A DNA stretch of 64,000 nt from Actinacidiphila yanglinensis (GCF_900107965.1 NZ_FNVU01000002.1:1-64000); one strand, 5' to 3'. Counted from the first letter of the stretch, positions 1-9,169 are shown. Numbers and translations: made by a program. The notes: generated from the sequence alone by a model not told the origin.

Positions 1-329
<329 letters not shown>

Positions 330-763
330 GATGGCTCCCTCCTTGGAACAAGCAGAGTTTAGGCAATGGCCACACTTGAAACCGAGGCACCCCTGCACGT
401 GAGGTTGCCCACACGGAGGGTGATCCAGGGGCCCGGGGAACCCATGAAAGCCTGCTCCTCCCAAGGTACGGCGCGGGTCGGCGCAATGTCCCGTACTCCC
501 GCGTGTGCGGCGGATCTCGCACACCGGTGGGCCCTTCGGGCGCCGATCCTTTGTCGAGTTCCTACGAAGAGAGCGCGGAAAGTTTGCCGCCCCACCTCCC
601 CGGACGAGTGGTTGTGCCCGGGGCCTTGCCGCGGGCGATACCCGTGAGTAGCCTGCGAGCCGCGGGGTACCAGGGGTAACTCCCTTGATATACCCGGCGG
701 GTCGGCCCGCCGCCGGATCACGGCACGGGCCGCGCCCGGACCGCACACGAGAAGGGGGACAGG
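330..763. other. Intergenic region, no convincing gene
   Basis: 434 bases between the divergent carboxylase alpha gene and the small membrane protein gene. Reading frames on both strands give only Arg/Pro-rich sequence without domains or ribosome sites. A TAAACT hexamer on the minus strand (about 355-360) is placed where a -10 box for the carboxylase gene could be, but no clear -35 partner was found. Both genes are probably transcribed from here. Confidence 0.5.
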
Positions 764-1186
764 GTGCGCAGAGGAATAGCCGGCGCCACCGCCGTGGTGC
801 TCGTACTCGACGCTCTCACCATCGCCCTGGTGAACTGGATACTCGGGCTCGCGGTCCGCCGCCAGCGGATGTCGCTCGGCGGGCTGCACGCGCACGCCAT
901 GGCCCTCGGGTCGTGGGTGGCCGGCGGCGTCTTCGCCCTCTTCCTGCTGTGCTGCGCGGTGCTGGTGGCCCGTATCGCGCTGCGCGACCGCATGGCCGGC
1001 CGGGTCGGCCGGATCGTCCTCATCGTCTGCGCCGTCATCCACGGCGTGCTCGGCGCCGCCGTCGTCGGCCTCGTCGGCTGGTACGCCTTTGCGGTGATGA
1101 TGGTGATACTCGCCCTTCTGGTGGGCACCCTTCTGCTCTACGCGCCCGAGGACGAGCCGGCCAGCCAGGCAGCCCCGGCCACGTAG
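764..1186 (+). CDS. Small four-helix membrane protein of unknown function
   Basis: 140 residues with about four hydrophobic segments (residues near 5-28, 45-70, 82-105 and 107-128) and a short acidic/Ala-rich tail. No enzyme motif is visible. The GTG start at 764 follows GAAGGGGGACAGG, a good ribosome site. A small membrane protein at this position, between the carboxylase alpha gene and maf, is a conserved feature of streptomycete chromosomes. It is convergent with maf, and its TAG stop lies in the first copy of a repeat (ACGTAGCCCGT) that also forms the terminator hairpin. Function unknown. Confidence 0.82.
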   Translation: MRRGIAGATAVVLVLDALTIALVNWILGLAVRRQRMSLGGLHAHAMALGSWVAGGVFALFLLCCAVLVARIALRDRMAGRVGRIVLIVCAVIHGVLGAAVVGLVGWYAFAVMMVILALLVGTLLLYAPEDEPASQAAPAT

Positions 1187-1197
1187 CCCGTCCGGCC

Positions 1198-1241
1198 ACG
1201 TAGCCCGTACGGCCCCCCGGCCCCCGCCCGACGGGCTACGT
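1198..1241. terminator. Bidirectional hairpin that includes the maf stop codon
   Basis: ACGTAGCCCGT at 1198-1208 pairs with ACGGGCTACGT at 1231-1241 (11-bp perfect arms, 22-base loop). The right arm contains the TAG stop of maf (1236-1238, minus strand). A second copy of ACGTAGCCCGT just upstream covers the stop codon of the convergent membrane-protein gene. There is no T-run, as is usual in Streptomyces. Confidence 0.65.
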
Positions 1242-1847
1242 CCACAACGCGGTGATGCGGATGTCCAGTTCGGCGAGCAGTGCGCGCAGCAGCGGCAGGG
1301 AGAGCCCGATGACGTTGCCCGGGTCGCCGTCGATCCCCTCGATGAAGGGCGCCGAGCGGCCGTCGAGCGTGAAGGCGCCGGCGACGTGCAGCGGCTCGCC
1401 GCTGGCGACGTAGTCGGCCACCTCGGCGTCGTCGGGGGAGCCGAACCGCACCGTGGTGGAGGCCGTGCGCGAGCGGCGGCGGCCGGCCCGCGTGTCGATG
1501 ACGCAGTGTCCGGTCCGCAGGACCCCGGTACGTCCGCGCATGGCCCGCCAGCGCTCGGTCGCCTCGGCCGCGTCCTTCGGCTTGCCCAGCGCGTGGCCGT
1601 CGAGGTCGAGCACGGAGTCGCAGCCGACCACCAACTCCCCGCCGTCCAGCAGCCCGCCGTCCGCGACCGCGGTCGCCTTCGCCTCGGCCAGCACCCGGGC
1701 CAGCTCGGCGGGGGAGGGCGCGGTGATCGCCTCCTCGTCGACGCCGGAGACCACCACGCGGGGGTCGAACCCGGCCTGCTGCAGCAGCCCCAGGCGGGCG
1801 GGCGAGGCGGACGCGAGGACAAGGGTGCGGCGGGGTGATGACGTCAT
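1236..1847 (-). CDS. maf: Maf family nucleotide pyrophosphatase
   Basis: 203-residue Maf/Ham1-superfamily house-cleaning enzyme that hydrolyses modified or canonical NTPs to NMP and pyrophosphate and has been linked to septum formation. The N-terminus [19 protein letters not shown] carries the Maf signature (S-x-S-P-x-R-x-x-L-L), [11 protein letters not shown] the catalytic Asp loop, and [11 protein letters not shown] the C-terminal substrate region. Length matches the family (about 200). The ATG at 1847 gives the expected start at the signature. It lies in the conserved carboxylase/maf/mmpB neighbourhood on the same strand as pccE and pccB. Confidence 0.95.
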   Translation of the reverse strand: MTSSPRRTLVLASASPARLGLLQQAGFDPRVVVSGVDEEAITAPSPAELARVLAEAKATAVADGGLLDGGELVVGCDSVLDLDGHALGKPKDAAEATERWRAMRGRTGVLRTGHCVIDTRAGRRRSRTASTTVRFGSPDDAEVADYVASGEPLHVAGAFTLDGRSAPFIEGIDGDPGNVIGLSLPLLRALLAELDIRITALWT

Positions 1848-1898
1848 CGGGCCATCGTAGGGATCCCGGGGCGCGACGGGTGCACGGGAGCCGCCGGC

Positions 1899-2033
1899 TC
1901 ACGCCCGCCAGGCGGTGAGCGCCGTCACCACGGCCGCCGCGATCGCGAGCACCAGCATCGCCCGGCGCACCCTCACCTGGGCCCGGCGCAACTCCTCGTC
2001 CCGTGCACGCGGTTGATCATCGGACCAGAGCAT
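1899..2033 (-). CDS. mmpB: Small membrane protein, MmpB-like (44 aa)
   Basis: A 44-codon gene running from ATG at 2033 to TGA at 1899. It starts MLWSDDQPRARDEELRRAQ, has a charged N-terminal half and one hydrophobic helix (about residues 26-41, MLVLAIAAAVVTALTA), then ends WRA. The MLWSD start, the size and the place between maf and the carboxylase epsilon gene fit the streptomycete morphogenic membrane protein MmpB, which is implicated in normal differentiation. The assignment rests on recalled family features, not a search. Confidence 0.72.
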   Translation of the reverse strand: MLWSDDQPRARDEELRRAQVRVRRAMLVLAIAAAVVTALTAWRA

Positions 2034-2120
2034 GCGGACAAGGGTGGACCGCGCCGCGGCCTCCCGCCTGAGTACGGGTACTCAGCCGGGCGGGCGGCGT
2101 GACCGCAGGTCAGGGGATGT

Positions 2121-2330
2121 TCAGGCCGGCCAAACCGACCTGCGCCACGCGGTCGGCCCCGGCCGCGGCACGGCGCCGGGCACCGTACGGGCCGGGTCGG
2201 ACCAGGCGCCGCGGGCGGCCGGCGGGCCGCCGGTGCCCGGCTCCAGCGCGGCGGCCCGCGCCTGGACCAGCGCGACGACCGCCGCCAGTTCCTCCGGGGT
2301 CGGCCGGCCCCGTTCCACCTTGATCATCAT
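2121..2330 (-). CDS. pccE: Acyl-CoA carboxylase epsilon subunit
   Basis: 69 residues beginning MMIKVERGRPTPEELAAVVA, the hallmark of the small actinobacterial epsilon subunits that bind the beta subunit and stimulate acyl-CoA carboxylase assembly and activity. The Ala-rich middle followed by W-S-D-P and a C-terminal W-RRS-WPA match the family (linker plus a short basic end). It starts 14 bases after the pccB stop on the same strand, so the two are almost certainly co-transcribed. The start may be either of two adjacent ATGs (2330 or 2327). Confidence 0.9.
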   Translation of the reverse strand: MMIKVERGRPTPEELAAVVALVQARAAALEPGTGGPPAARGAWSDPARTVPGAVPRPGPTAWRRSVWPA

Positions 2331-2344
2331 CTGTCCGGTCCTCC

Positions 2345-3934
2345 CTACAGCGGGATGTTGCCGTGCTTCTTGGGCGGCAGGCTCTCCCGCTTGTTGCGCA
2401 GCGTCCGCAGCGCCTTGACGAGTTGGGCGCGGGTCCTGGACGGCTCGATGACGGCGTCCACGTAGCCCCGTTCCGCGGCGACGTAAGGATTCAGCAGGGT
2501 GTCCTCGTAGTCGGTGATGAGCTGCTGGCGCAGCGCGTCGGCCTCCTCGGGGGTGGCCGCCTCGGCGAGGGTGCGGCGGTGCACGATGTTGACGGCGCCC
2601 TGCGCGCCCATGACCGCGATCTGGGCGGTCGGCCAGGCCAGGTTCAGGTCGGCGCCCAGGTGCTTGGAGCCCATCACGTCGTACGCGCCGCCGTACGCCT
2701 TCCGCGTGATGATCGTGATGAGCGGGACGGTCGCCTCGGCGTAGGCGTAGATCAGCTTGGCGCCGCGCCGGATGATGCCGTCCCACTCCTGGCTGGTGCC
2801 GGGCAGGAAGCCGGGGACGTCGACGAAGGTCACCACGGGGATGTTGAAGCTGTCGCAGGTGCGCACGAAGCGCGCGGCCTTCTCGGAGGCGTTGATGTCC
2901 AGGCACCCGGCGAACTGCAGCGGCTGGTTGGCGACCACGCCCACCGGCCGCCCCTCGATCCTGCCCAGGCCGGTGATCACGTTCGGTGCGAAGAGTGCCT
3001 GGGTCTCCAGGAACTCCCCGTCGTCCAGCACGTGTTCGACGATCTTGTGCATGTCGTACGGCTGGTTGGCAGAGTCCGGGATGAGCGTGTCCAGCTCGCG
3101 GTCCTCGTCGGTGGTGGCGAGGTCGGACTCGGCCGGGAAGGCGGGCGGCTCCTCCAGGTTGTTGCTCGGCAGGTAGGACAGCAGCGCCTTGACGTACTCG
3201 AACGCGTCCTTCTCGTCGCCCGACAGGTGGTGGGCGTTGCCGGAGGTGGTGTTGTGGGTGCGGGCGCCGCCCAGCTCCTCCATGCCGACGTCCTCGCCGG
3301 TGACGGTCTTGATCACGTCCGGACCGGTGATGAACATGTGCGAGGTCTGGTCGACCATCACCACGAAGTCCGTGATCGCCGGCGAGTAGACCGCGCCGCC
3401 CGCGCACGGGCCGACGATCAGGCTGATCTGCGGGATCACCCCGGAGGCGTGGGTGTTGCGGCGGAAGATCTCGCCGTACAGGCCGAGCGAGGTGACGCCC
3501 TCCTGGATCCGCGCGCCGCCGGAGTCGTTGATGCCGATCACCGGGCAGCCGGTCTTCAGCGCGAAGTCCATCACCTTGACGATCTTCTCGCCGAACACCT
3601 CGCCCAGCGCCCCGCCGAAGACCGTGAAGTCCTGGGAGAACACCGCGACCGGGCGGCCCTCGACGGTGCCGTAGCCGGTGACCACGCCGTCGCCGTACGG
3701 GCGGTTCGCCTCCAGCCCGAAGTTCGTCGACCGGTGCCGGGCCAGCTCGTCCAGCTCGGTGAAGGAACCCTCGTCCAGCAGCAGGTCGATCCGCTCACGG
3801 GCGGTCAACTTGCCCTTGGCGTGCTGCTTCTCCACCGCCCGGACGGACCCCGCGTGCGTCGCCGCCTCGATCCGGTGGCGCAGGTCGGCGAGCTTCCCCG
3901 CAGTCGTATGGATGTCGTACTCCGGCTCGGCCAT
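2345..3934 (-). CDS. pccB: Propionyl/acetyl-CoA carboxylase beta subunit (carboxyltransferase)
   Basis: 529-residue carboxyltransferase that moves the carboxyl group from biotin to propionyl- or acetyl-CoA, giving methylmalonyl- or malonyl-CoA. Both crotonase-like halves are intact: the N-half oxyanion region [13 protein letters not shown] (near residue 125) and [12 protein letters not shown], and the C-half [25 protein letters not shown] and [18 protein letters not shown]. It ends in the conserved KKHGNIPL. The ATG at 3934 follows AGGAGAG; a longer open frame upstream is only a shadow of birA. Co-transcribed with pccE. An Asp versus Ile/Cys at one residue decides substrate in such enzymes and was not resolved here. 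Confidence 0.96.
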   Translation of the reverse strand: MAEPEYDIHTTAGKLADLRHRIEAATHAGSVRAVEKQHAKGKLTARERIDLLLDEGSFTELDELARHRSTNFGLEANRPYGDGVVTGYGTVEGRPVAVFSQDFTVFGGALGEVFGEKIVKVMDFALKTGCPVIGINDSGGARIQEGVTSLGLYGEIFRRNTHASGVIPQISLIVGPCAGGAVYSPAITDFVVMVDQTSHMFITGPDVIKTVTGEDVGMEELGGARTHNTTSGNAHHLSGDEKDAFEYVKALLSYLPSNNLEEPPAFPAESDLATTDEDRELDTLIPDSANQPYDMHKIVEHVLDDGEFLETQALFAPNVITGLGRIEGRPVGVVANQPLQFAGCLDINASEKAARFVRTCDSFNIPVVTFVDVPGFLPGTSQEWDGIIRRGAKLIYAYAEATVPLITIITRKAYGGAYDVMGSKHLGADLNLAWPTAQIAVMGAQGAVNIVHRRTLAEAATPEEADALRQQLITDYEDTLLNPYVAAERGYVDAVIEPSRTRAQLVKALRTLRNKRESLPPKKHGNIPL

Positions 3935-4100
3935 GGAGGTGGCTCTCCTGCTCTCGGCGGGTCGCACGCGTACGGTCCGCGCGTACGTGACTGGCGAGTA
4001 ACGCTGCTGAGTAGCGTAGTGGTGACGCATCCGTACGAGCACTGCGGCGTTCACCACATCGCCGGCGGGGTTCCCGCGGCCGAACTCGTAGGGTGGGGGG

Positions 4101-4988
4101 ATGACGTCCAGCCGCTGGTCCGACCTGGAACGACCGCCGCTCAACGCCGGTGCCCTGCGCAAGGCGGTGGTCACCCCGGAGGCGGTATGGACCTCGCTGG
4201 AGGTCGTCGAGGCCACCGGTTCGACCAACAGCGACCTGTCCGCCCAGGCCGCGCGGGGCGCGCCCGAGGGCGCGGTCCTCGTCGCCGAGGAGCAGACCTC
4301 CGGGCGCGGCCGGCTGGAGCGGCGGTGGAGCGCGCCGGCCCGCTCCGGGCTGTTCTTCTCCGTGCTGCTGCGCCCCGGTGAGGCCGTCGCCACCGCCGAC
4401 GGCATCCGCGGCCCGGTCCCGGGGCACCGCTGGGGCTGGCTGCCGCTGCTGGCCGGTGTCGCCACCGCGACCGCGCTGTCGCGCGCCGCCGGCGTGGACA
4501 CCGCACTCAAATGGCCCAACGACCTGCTGGTCACCGTCGACGGCGAGGAGCGCAAGGCCGGCGGCATCCTCGCCGAACGCGTCGGCGAGAGCGCCGTCGT
4601 CGTCGGGATCGGCGTGAACGTCTCGCTGCGCGCCGAGGAACTGCCGGTCCCCACCGCCACCTCGCTCGCGCTCGCCGGCGCCCCCGGCACCGACCGCGAC
4701 CCCCTGCTGCGGGCCGTCCTGCGCTCGCTCGCCGACTGGTACGACGCGTGGCGGGCCGAGGGCGGCGACCCGGCCGCGTCCCGGCTCCAGCAGACCTACG
4801 CGGCCGGTTGCGCCACCCTCGGCCGCCAGGTGCGGGCCGAGCTGCCGGGCGGCCGGGAGCTGTCCGGCACGGCGGTCGCCGTCGACGGCGACGGGCGGCT
4901 GGTGATCGCCGGGGCGCACGGCGAGCAGCCGGTCGGCGCGGGCGACGTCGTCCATCTGCGCCCTGTGCGCCCCACCGAGGGAGAGTGA
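4101..4988 (+). CDS. birA: Biotin--[acetyl-CoA-carboxylase] ligase
   Basis: 295 residues. The enzyme attaches biotin to the carrier lysine of acyl-CoA carboxylase. Motifs in order: [11 protein letters not shown] (substrate loop), [14 protein letters not shown] (the GRGR biotinyl-AMP binding loop), [17 protein letters not shown] and VVGIGVNV; a small SH3-like C-terminal domain follows (about residues 230-290). There is no N-terminal helix-turn-helix, so this is a mono-functional ligase and not a BirA repressor. It is divergent from pccB with 166 bases between starts. Confidence 0.95.
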   Translation: MTSSRWSDLERPPLNAGALRKAVVTPEAVWTSLEVVEATGSTNSDLSAQAARGAPEGAVLVAEEQTSGRGRLERRWSAPARSGLFFSVLLRPGEAVATADGIRGPVPGHRWGWLPLLAGVATATALSRAAGVDTALKWPNDLLVTVDGEERKAGGILAERVGESAVVVGIGVNVSLRAEELPVPTATSLALAGAPGTDRDPLLRAVLRSLADWYDAWRAEGGDPAASRLQQTYAAGCATLGRQVRAELPGGRELSGTAVAVDGDGRLVIAGAHGEQPVGAGDVVHLRPVRPTEGE

Positions 4989-5082
4989 GCCAGGGCACAC
5001 CTGCCGTATCGTTGAGGGGCTGCGTCGTCTCGATGATCGGAAGGGCTGTGCGCAGGGACTCTTCAGGGGCCGGGCGGTAGAC

Positions 5083-6447
5083 GTGGACAACGACAGCCCC
5101 CCACCGACCTCCTCCGGCGGCGACGCCGCCCCCGACGGTGTGCGTGCCGCCTCCGACGGCGATGCCGCGCCCGCCGATGCCCGCCGTGACGCCTCCGGCG
5201 ATGCGGCCGGGCAGGAACCCGAGGGCGCCGGACCCGACAGTCCGCGTGCCGAGAGCGACGCGGAAGCGGAAGCGGGGCCGGCGGGCGGGAGCGACGGCGG
5301 ACCCGGCGACGCGGCCGGGCAGTCGGGCGGGCCGGATGATCCCGGCTCGGGTGATTCCGGTTCCGGTGATCCGGGTGATCCGGGTGAGGCAGAGGGCGGC
5401 GAGGGGTTCGGCGAGTCCGGGCCGGAGCGCGGCGAGCACCCGCTGGCGCTGCGGCTGGAACAGCTGATCCTGGGCGCGCCGCGCCGCTACACCCCGTTCC
5501 AGGCCGCCCGCACCGCGGGCGTCTCCATGGACCTGGCCTCCCGCTTCTGGCGGGCCATGGGCTTCGCCGACATCGGCCAGGCCAGGGCGCTGACCGAGGC
5601 GGACGTCCTGGCGCTGCGCCGCCTGGCGGGACTCGTGGAGGCGGGCCTGCTCAGCGAGTCGATGGCGATCCAGGTCGCGCGCTCCACCGGGCAGACCACG
5701 GCGCGGCTCGCCGACTGGCAGACCGACTCGTTCCTGGAGGGCCTCACCGAGCCGCCCGAGCCCGGCATGACCCGGGCCGAGGTCGCCTACCCGCTGGTCG
5801 AGTTGCTGCTGCCCGAGCTGGAGGAGTTCCTGATCTACGTGTGGCGCCGCCAGGTCGCGGCCGCCACCAGCCGGGTCGTCCAGTCCGACGACGAGGAGGC
5901 CGTGGACCGCCGGCTCGCCGTCGGCTTCGCCGACCTGGTGGGCTTCACCCGGCTCACCCGGCGGCTGGAGGAGGAGGAACTCGGCGAGCTGGTCGAGGCG
6001 TTCGAGACCACCGCCGCGGACCAGGTCGCCGCGTACGGCGGCCGGCTGATCAAGACCCTCGGCGACGAGGTGCTCTTCGTCGCCGACGACCCGGGTACGG
6101 CGGCGGAGATCGGCATAAGGCTGATCGAGACGCTGACCGGGGACGAGACGATGCCCGCGCTGCGGGTGGGGATGGCCTTCGGCACCGTCACCACGCGGAT
6201 GGGCGACGTGTTCGGCACGACGGTCAACCTCGCGTCCCGACTCACTTCGATAGCGCCCCGTGACGCGGTCCTCGTCGACGGGGACTTCGCGGAGGCGCTC
6301 GGGGCGGCCGGCGAGGCTCCGCTGTCGGAGGCCGACGTCGACGCGGCCTCGGAGAAGTACCGCTTCGCGCTCCAGCCGATGTGGCGCCGCCCGGTGCGCG
6401 GGCTCGGCGTGGTCGAACCCTGGCTGCTCTCCCGCCGGGAGAGCTGA
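5083..6447 (+). CDS. cya: Class III adenylyl cyclase
   Basis: 454 residues. Residues 1-125 are a disordered Gly/Asp/Glu/Ser-rich tail with GDPGDPG-like repeats. Residues about 125-230 form an alpha-helical regulatory domain with a MerR-like stretch, similar in layout to the pH-sensing N-terminal domain of mycobacterial Rv1264. The cyclase domain follows: FADLVGFTRLTRR and KTLGDEVLF carry the two metal-binding Asp residues, and NLASRL the transition-state Asn/Arg. No membrane segment, so it is cytosolic. Position downstream of birA matches S. coelicolor cya (SCO4928), which makes cAMP needed for germination and development. GTG start at 5083. Confidence 0.92.
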   Translation: MDNDSPPPTSSGGDAAPDGVRAASDGDAAPADARRDASGDAAGQEPEGAGPDSPRAESDAEAEAGPAGGSDGGPGDAAGQSGGPDDPGSGDSGSGDPGDPGEAEGGEGFGESGPERGEHPLALRLEQLILGAPRRYTPFQAARTAGVSMDLASRFWRAMGFADIGQARALTEADVLALRRLAGLVEAGLLSESMAIQVARSTGQTTARLADWQTDSFLEGLTEPPEPGMTRAEVAYPLVELLLPELEEFLIYVWRRQVAAATSRVVQSDDEEAVDRRLAVGFADLVGFTRLTRRLEEEELGELVEAFETTAADQVAAYGGRLIKTLGDEVLFVADDPGTAAEIGIRLIETLTGDETMPALRVGMAFGTVTTRMGDVFGTTVNLASRLTSIAPRDAVLVDGDFAEALGAAGEAPLSEADVDAASEKYRFALQPMWRRPVRGLGVVEPWLLSRRES

Positions 6448-6547
6448 ACCGACCTCCCCGGACCTCCCCGGACGGCCCCTCGCCGCCCCAGGCAGCGCCC
6501 CTCCCGGAGCGCGTCTCCGCGCCCGGACCGCGTGACAGGATGAGGAA

Positions 6548-7339
6548 ATGGCTGACCAAAGGTTCGGGGAGTTCGTGATGGTGCGGCGGCACGCGGAGCG
6601 TGTCGCCGAAGTGGTGCTGGACCGTCCCGGGGCGATGAACGCGGTCTCGACGCAGATGGCCCTCGCCCTCGCGGAGGCGTGCGGGACGGTCGCGGCCGAC
6701 GACACCGTCAGCGTGGTGGTGCTGACCTCGTCGAGCGACCGCGCCTTCTGCGCGGGGGCGGACCTGAAGGAGCGGAACTCGCTGAGCGACGCGGAGCTGC
6801 TGCGGCAGCGCCCGCGGACCAGGGCGGCGTACGGCGGCGTACTCGACCTGCCGATGCCCGCGATCGCCGCGGTCGGCGGCTTCGCCCTGGGCGGCGGGTA
6901 CGAGATCGCGCTCGCCTGCGACCTGATCGTCGCCGACGAGTCCGCGGTGCTCGGCCTGCCCGAGGTGTCGGTCGGGGTCATCCCCGGTGGCGGCGGCACC
7001 CAGTTGCTGCCGCGCCGGGTCGGTGCGGCCCGGGCCGCCGAACTCGTCTTCACCGCGCGCCGGGTGCCGGCCGCCGAGGCGCTGGAACTCGGCATGGTCG
7101 ACCAGGTCGTCCCGGCGGGTGAGGCGCGCGGCGCCGCGCTCGGCCTCGCGGAGCGGATCGCGGGCAACTCCCCGGTGGGACTGCGCGCGGCCAAGCGGGC
7201 GCTGCGGCTCGGGCACGGGATGGACCTCCCGGCAGGGCTCGAGGTCGAGGACGCGGCCTGGCGCACCGTCGCGTTCTCCGCCGACCGGGCGGAGGGCGTC
7301 GCGGCCTTCAACGAGAAGCGGTCCCCTTCCTGGCCGTGA
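6548..7339 (+). CDS. Enoyl-CoA hydratase/isomerase
   Basis: 263-residue crotonase-fold protein. It shows the CoA-binding loop AFCAGADLKE (near residue 65), the oxyanion-hole region VGGFALGGGYEIALACDLIVA, and PEVSVGVIPGGGGTQLLPR with the second catalytic Glu. Both acidic residues expected for hydratase activity appear present. Length is typical. Substrate cannot be told from the sequence; roles in fatty-acid or branched-chain amino-acid breakdown are most likely. ATG at 6548. Its 3' end abuts a decayed oxidoreductase fragment on the other strand. Confidence 0.92.
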   Translation: MADQRFGEFVMVRRHAERVAEVVLDRPGAMNAVSTQMALALAEACGTVAADDTVSVVVLTSSSDRAFCAGADLKERNSLSDAELLRQRPRTRAAYGGVLDLPMPAIAAVGGFALGGGYEIALACDLIVADESAVLGLPEVSVGVIPGGGGTQLLPRRVGAARAAELVFTARRVPAAEALELGMVDQVVPAGEARGAALGLAERIAGNSPVGLRAAKRALRLGHGMDLPAGLEVEDAAWRTVAFSADRAEGVAAFNEKRSPSWP

Positions 7340-7360
7340 CCCGCCGCGGTGCCCTTCCCG

Positions 7361-7517
7361 ATCGTCGCCGCGCGCCATCGCCGCGTCGCAGCCCAGCTCG
7401 GCCACCAGCCGCTCGGCCTTTCGCGCCGAGCCGGTCGTGCCGGTCACCCGCCCCGCGCCCAGCAGCCGCGCGATTCTGTCCGGCGAGGCCGCCCACGGCG
7501 CCGGCCGCACCCGTGAC
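7361..7517 (-). pseudogene. Frameshifted fragment of an MDR-family NADP-dependent oxidoreductase
   Basis: On the minus strand, bases 7517 to about 7476 encode VTGAAGAVGGLAGQ, the Rossmann Gly-rich loop of zinc-independent medium-chain reductases. After one surplus base (near 7475) the next frame continues IARLLGAGRVTGTTGSARKA and then ERLVAELGCDAAMARG, the expected continuation (G-Q-I-A-R-x-x-G-A-x-R-V-x-G). No start codon, N-terminal half or C-terminal half remains: upstream sequence is unrelated and downstream it runs into the enoyl-CoA hydratase gene. About 52 codons of a 330-residue family survive. Confidence 0.72.
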
Positions 7518-7649
7518 GCCGGCTGCGGGACCCCGTCGCGGGCGGCGATCCGTACCCGAAACGGCGCCTTTCGCGGTGCGCAGGTCCGTTCGGCCCAGCG
7601 GCACGCGGCTCGGCGGTCGCGGCGGCGAAAAGGTCCCTAGCCTGGGGTG

Positions 7650-8804
7650 ATGGCGGAAGGGACAGCCGACGCGCGGCTGCGGGCGGTGGTGGAGCTGGCG
7701 CAGGCGCTGGCGACGGCGCAGACTCCGCGCGCGGCTGTGCGGGCCGGGGCGCGCCGGGCCCGGCTGGCGATGCAGGGCACCTTCGCCGCGGTCTCCGCCT
7801 GGGAGCGGGAGACGGGCCGGCTTCGGGTGCTGGTGAACGACGGCGAGCTCGCCCCGGGCGAGGAGGCGGAGCCCGCCGACGAGTCGTACTCGGTGCACGA
7901 CTTCCCGGAGATCGCCGAGTTCCTGCACGGGACCTGGGCCGCGGGGGGCGAGCCGCACGCCTGGGTGGAGACGCGCGAGGCGTCCGGTACGTCGCCGGGC
8001 GGCGGGAGCTGGGGTCGCGCGGCCGCACTGCGGCGCCGTGGGCGGGGCAGCTGCGTGGTCGCCCCGATCGTGCTGCACGGCCGGGCGTGGGGCGAGCTGT
8101 ACATCGCGCGCCAGGTGGGGGAGCCGGGCTTCGACCGTACGGACGCCGACTTCGCCACCGTGCTGGCCGCGCTGATCGCCTCCGGCATCGCCCAGAGCGA
8201 GCGGCTCGCCGAGGTCCAGCTGCTCGCGTTCACCGATCCGCTCACCGGCCTCGGCAACCGCCGGGCGGTCGACGTGCGGCTGGACGAGGCGCTGGAGCTG
8301 TACCGGGAGCAGGGCGCGGTGGTGAGCCTGGTGGTCTGCGACCTCAACGGGCTGAAGCAGGTCAACGACCAGCTGGGGCACGCGGTCGGCGACAGGTTGC
8401 TGGAACGGTTCGGCTCGCTGCTGTCGCTGTGCGGGGCGATGCTCCCCGGCAGCCTGGCGGCCCGGCTGGGCGGGGACGAGTTCTGCATCGTGGCGGTGGG
8501 CCAGACCGCGGACGAGGTGGTGCGGGCCGCGGACGAGTTGTGCGTGCGGGCGGCCGAGCTGGAGGTCGGCGACGGGGTGGCGTGCGGGATCGCCTCCACC
8601 GGGGACCCGATCGGGCCGGTGCGGTCCGCGCGGCGGCTGTTCCGGCTGGCGGACGCGGCGCAGTACCGGGCGAAGGCGCTGCGCGCCGGGCACCCGGTCG
8701 TCGCGGGCCGGGAGGGGCCGCAGGATCCGGTGGTGCGGCTCGCGGATTCGCCTCCGGCGCGGCCCGAGGGTGAGCGGCGCCACCTCCGTGGGCGGCGGCC
8801 CTGA
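7650..8804 (+). CDS. GAF-GGDEF diguanylate cyclase
   Basis: 384 residues. Residues about 10-190 look like a GAF sensor domain (it ends VVAPIVLHGRAWGELYIARQ, a typical GAF closing strand). The GGDEF domain follows, starting FTDPLTGLGNRRA, with VVCDLNGLKQVNDQLGHAVGD and an intact active site RLGGDEFCIV, so it should make c-di-GMP. The inhibitory I-site (RxxD five residues before GGDEF) is replaced by LPGS, so product inhibition is not expected. No EAL domain. Domain layout and place next to hutH resemble the streptomycete CdgE group (recalled, not checked). The start is ATG 7650 or the adjacent GTG 7647. Confidence 0.9.
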   Translation: MAEGTADARLRAVVELAQALATAQTPRAAVRAGARRARLAMQGTFAAVSAWERETGRLRVLVNDGELAPGEEAEPADESYSVHDFPEIAEFLHGTWAAGGEPHAWVETREASGTSPGGGSWGRAAALRRRGRGSCVVAPIVLHGRAWGELYIARQVGEPGFDRTDADFATVLAALIASGIAQSERLAEVQLLAFTDPLTGLGNRRAVDVRLDEALELYREQGAVVSLVVCDLNGLKQVNDQLGHAVGDRLLERFGSLLSLCGAMLPGSLAARLGGDEFCIVAVGQTADEVVRAADELCVRAAELEVGDGVACGIASTGDPIGPVRSARRLFRLADAAQYRAKALRAGHPVVAGREGPQDPVVRLADSPPARPEGERRHLRGRRP

Positions 8805-8815
8805 ATTTTCGGGGT

Positions 8816-9128
8816 GCCCCTGACCCGCCCGGCTGCCCCGTCCTGCCGGTTGAGGGACCTTGCGGTCCGCCGTGGCTTTTCGCGCAGTTCCCCGCGCCCT
8901 GGGTAGGTGCGGCTCCCTCCGCGAAAAGAAGCGCCACCACTCCCAGGGTGGGTGCGGGTGCCTCCGCGAGAAGAGGGTCACCACCAAGGGGCGCAGGGAA
9001 CGGCGCTCCCCCAGAGCTCCGCCTGGGTGGGGGTGTCCCCGGGGGAGCCAGGGGGAGTACTCCCAACCCGCCACCGGCAGGTGGTCCCGGAACCGGCGGA
9101 CCGGGGCAGCCCGGGGGGACAGGGGGCC
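8816..9128. repeat. MITE-like extragenic repeat, copy 1
   Basis: A gene-free block between the GGDEF gene and hutH. Its ends are imperfect inverted repeats: GGCTGCCCCGTCCTGCCGGTT at 8831-8851 against AACCGG...CGGGGCAGCC at 9091-9111, with further similarity outward and inward (about 45 bases at each end). Inside lies the family core GCGCAGTTCCCCGCGCCC (8882-8899), GGACCTTGCGGTCCGC before it, and two copies of a CTCCGCGA-AAGA motif. The same modules recur near 19.1 kb and 29.0-29.5 kb. No coding capacity is credible here; open frames across it are low-complexity. Confidence 0.75.
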
Positions 9129-9169
9129 GCCGATGACAGCGCGGGATTCAGTGCTTAGGGTGCGTGAAT

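Noticed and set aside
366..647. 93-codon plus-strand frame in the first intergenic region
   Set aside because: No ribosome site, odd composition, no recognised family.
359..1822. 487-codon open frame opposite maf and the membrane gene
   Set aside because: Arg/Pro/Ala-rich translation without motif; antisense shadow of high-GC coding DNA.
2363..4381. 672-codon open frame opposite pccB
   Set aside because: Composition typical of an antisense frame; pccB on the other strand has every family motif.
4531..7311. 926-codon open frame opposite cya and enoyl-CoA hydratase
   Set aside because: Low-complexity Arg/Gly/Pro sequence; both opposite genes are well supported.
8816..9128. CRISPR-like array
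   Set aside because: Repeats are not regularly spaced short units with unique spacers, and no cas gene is present.
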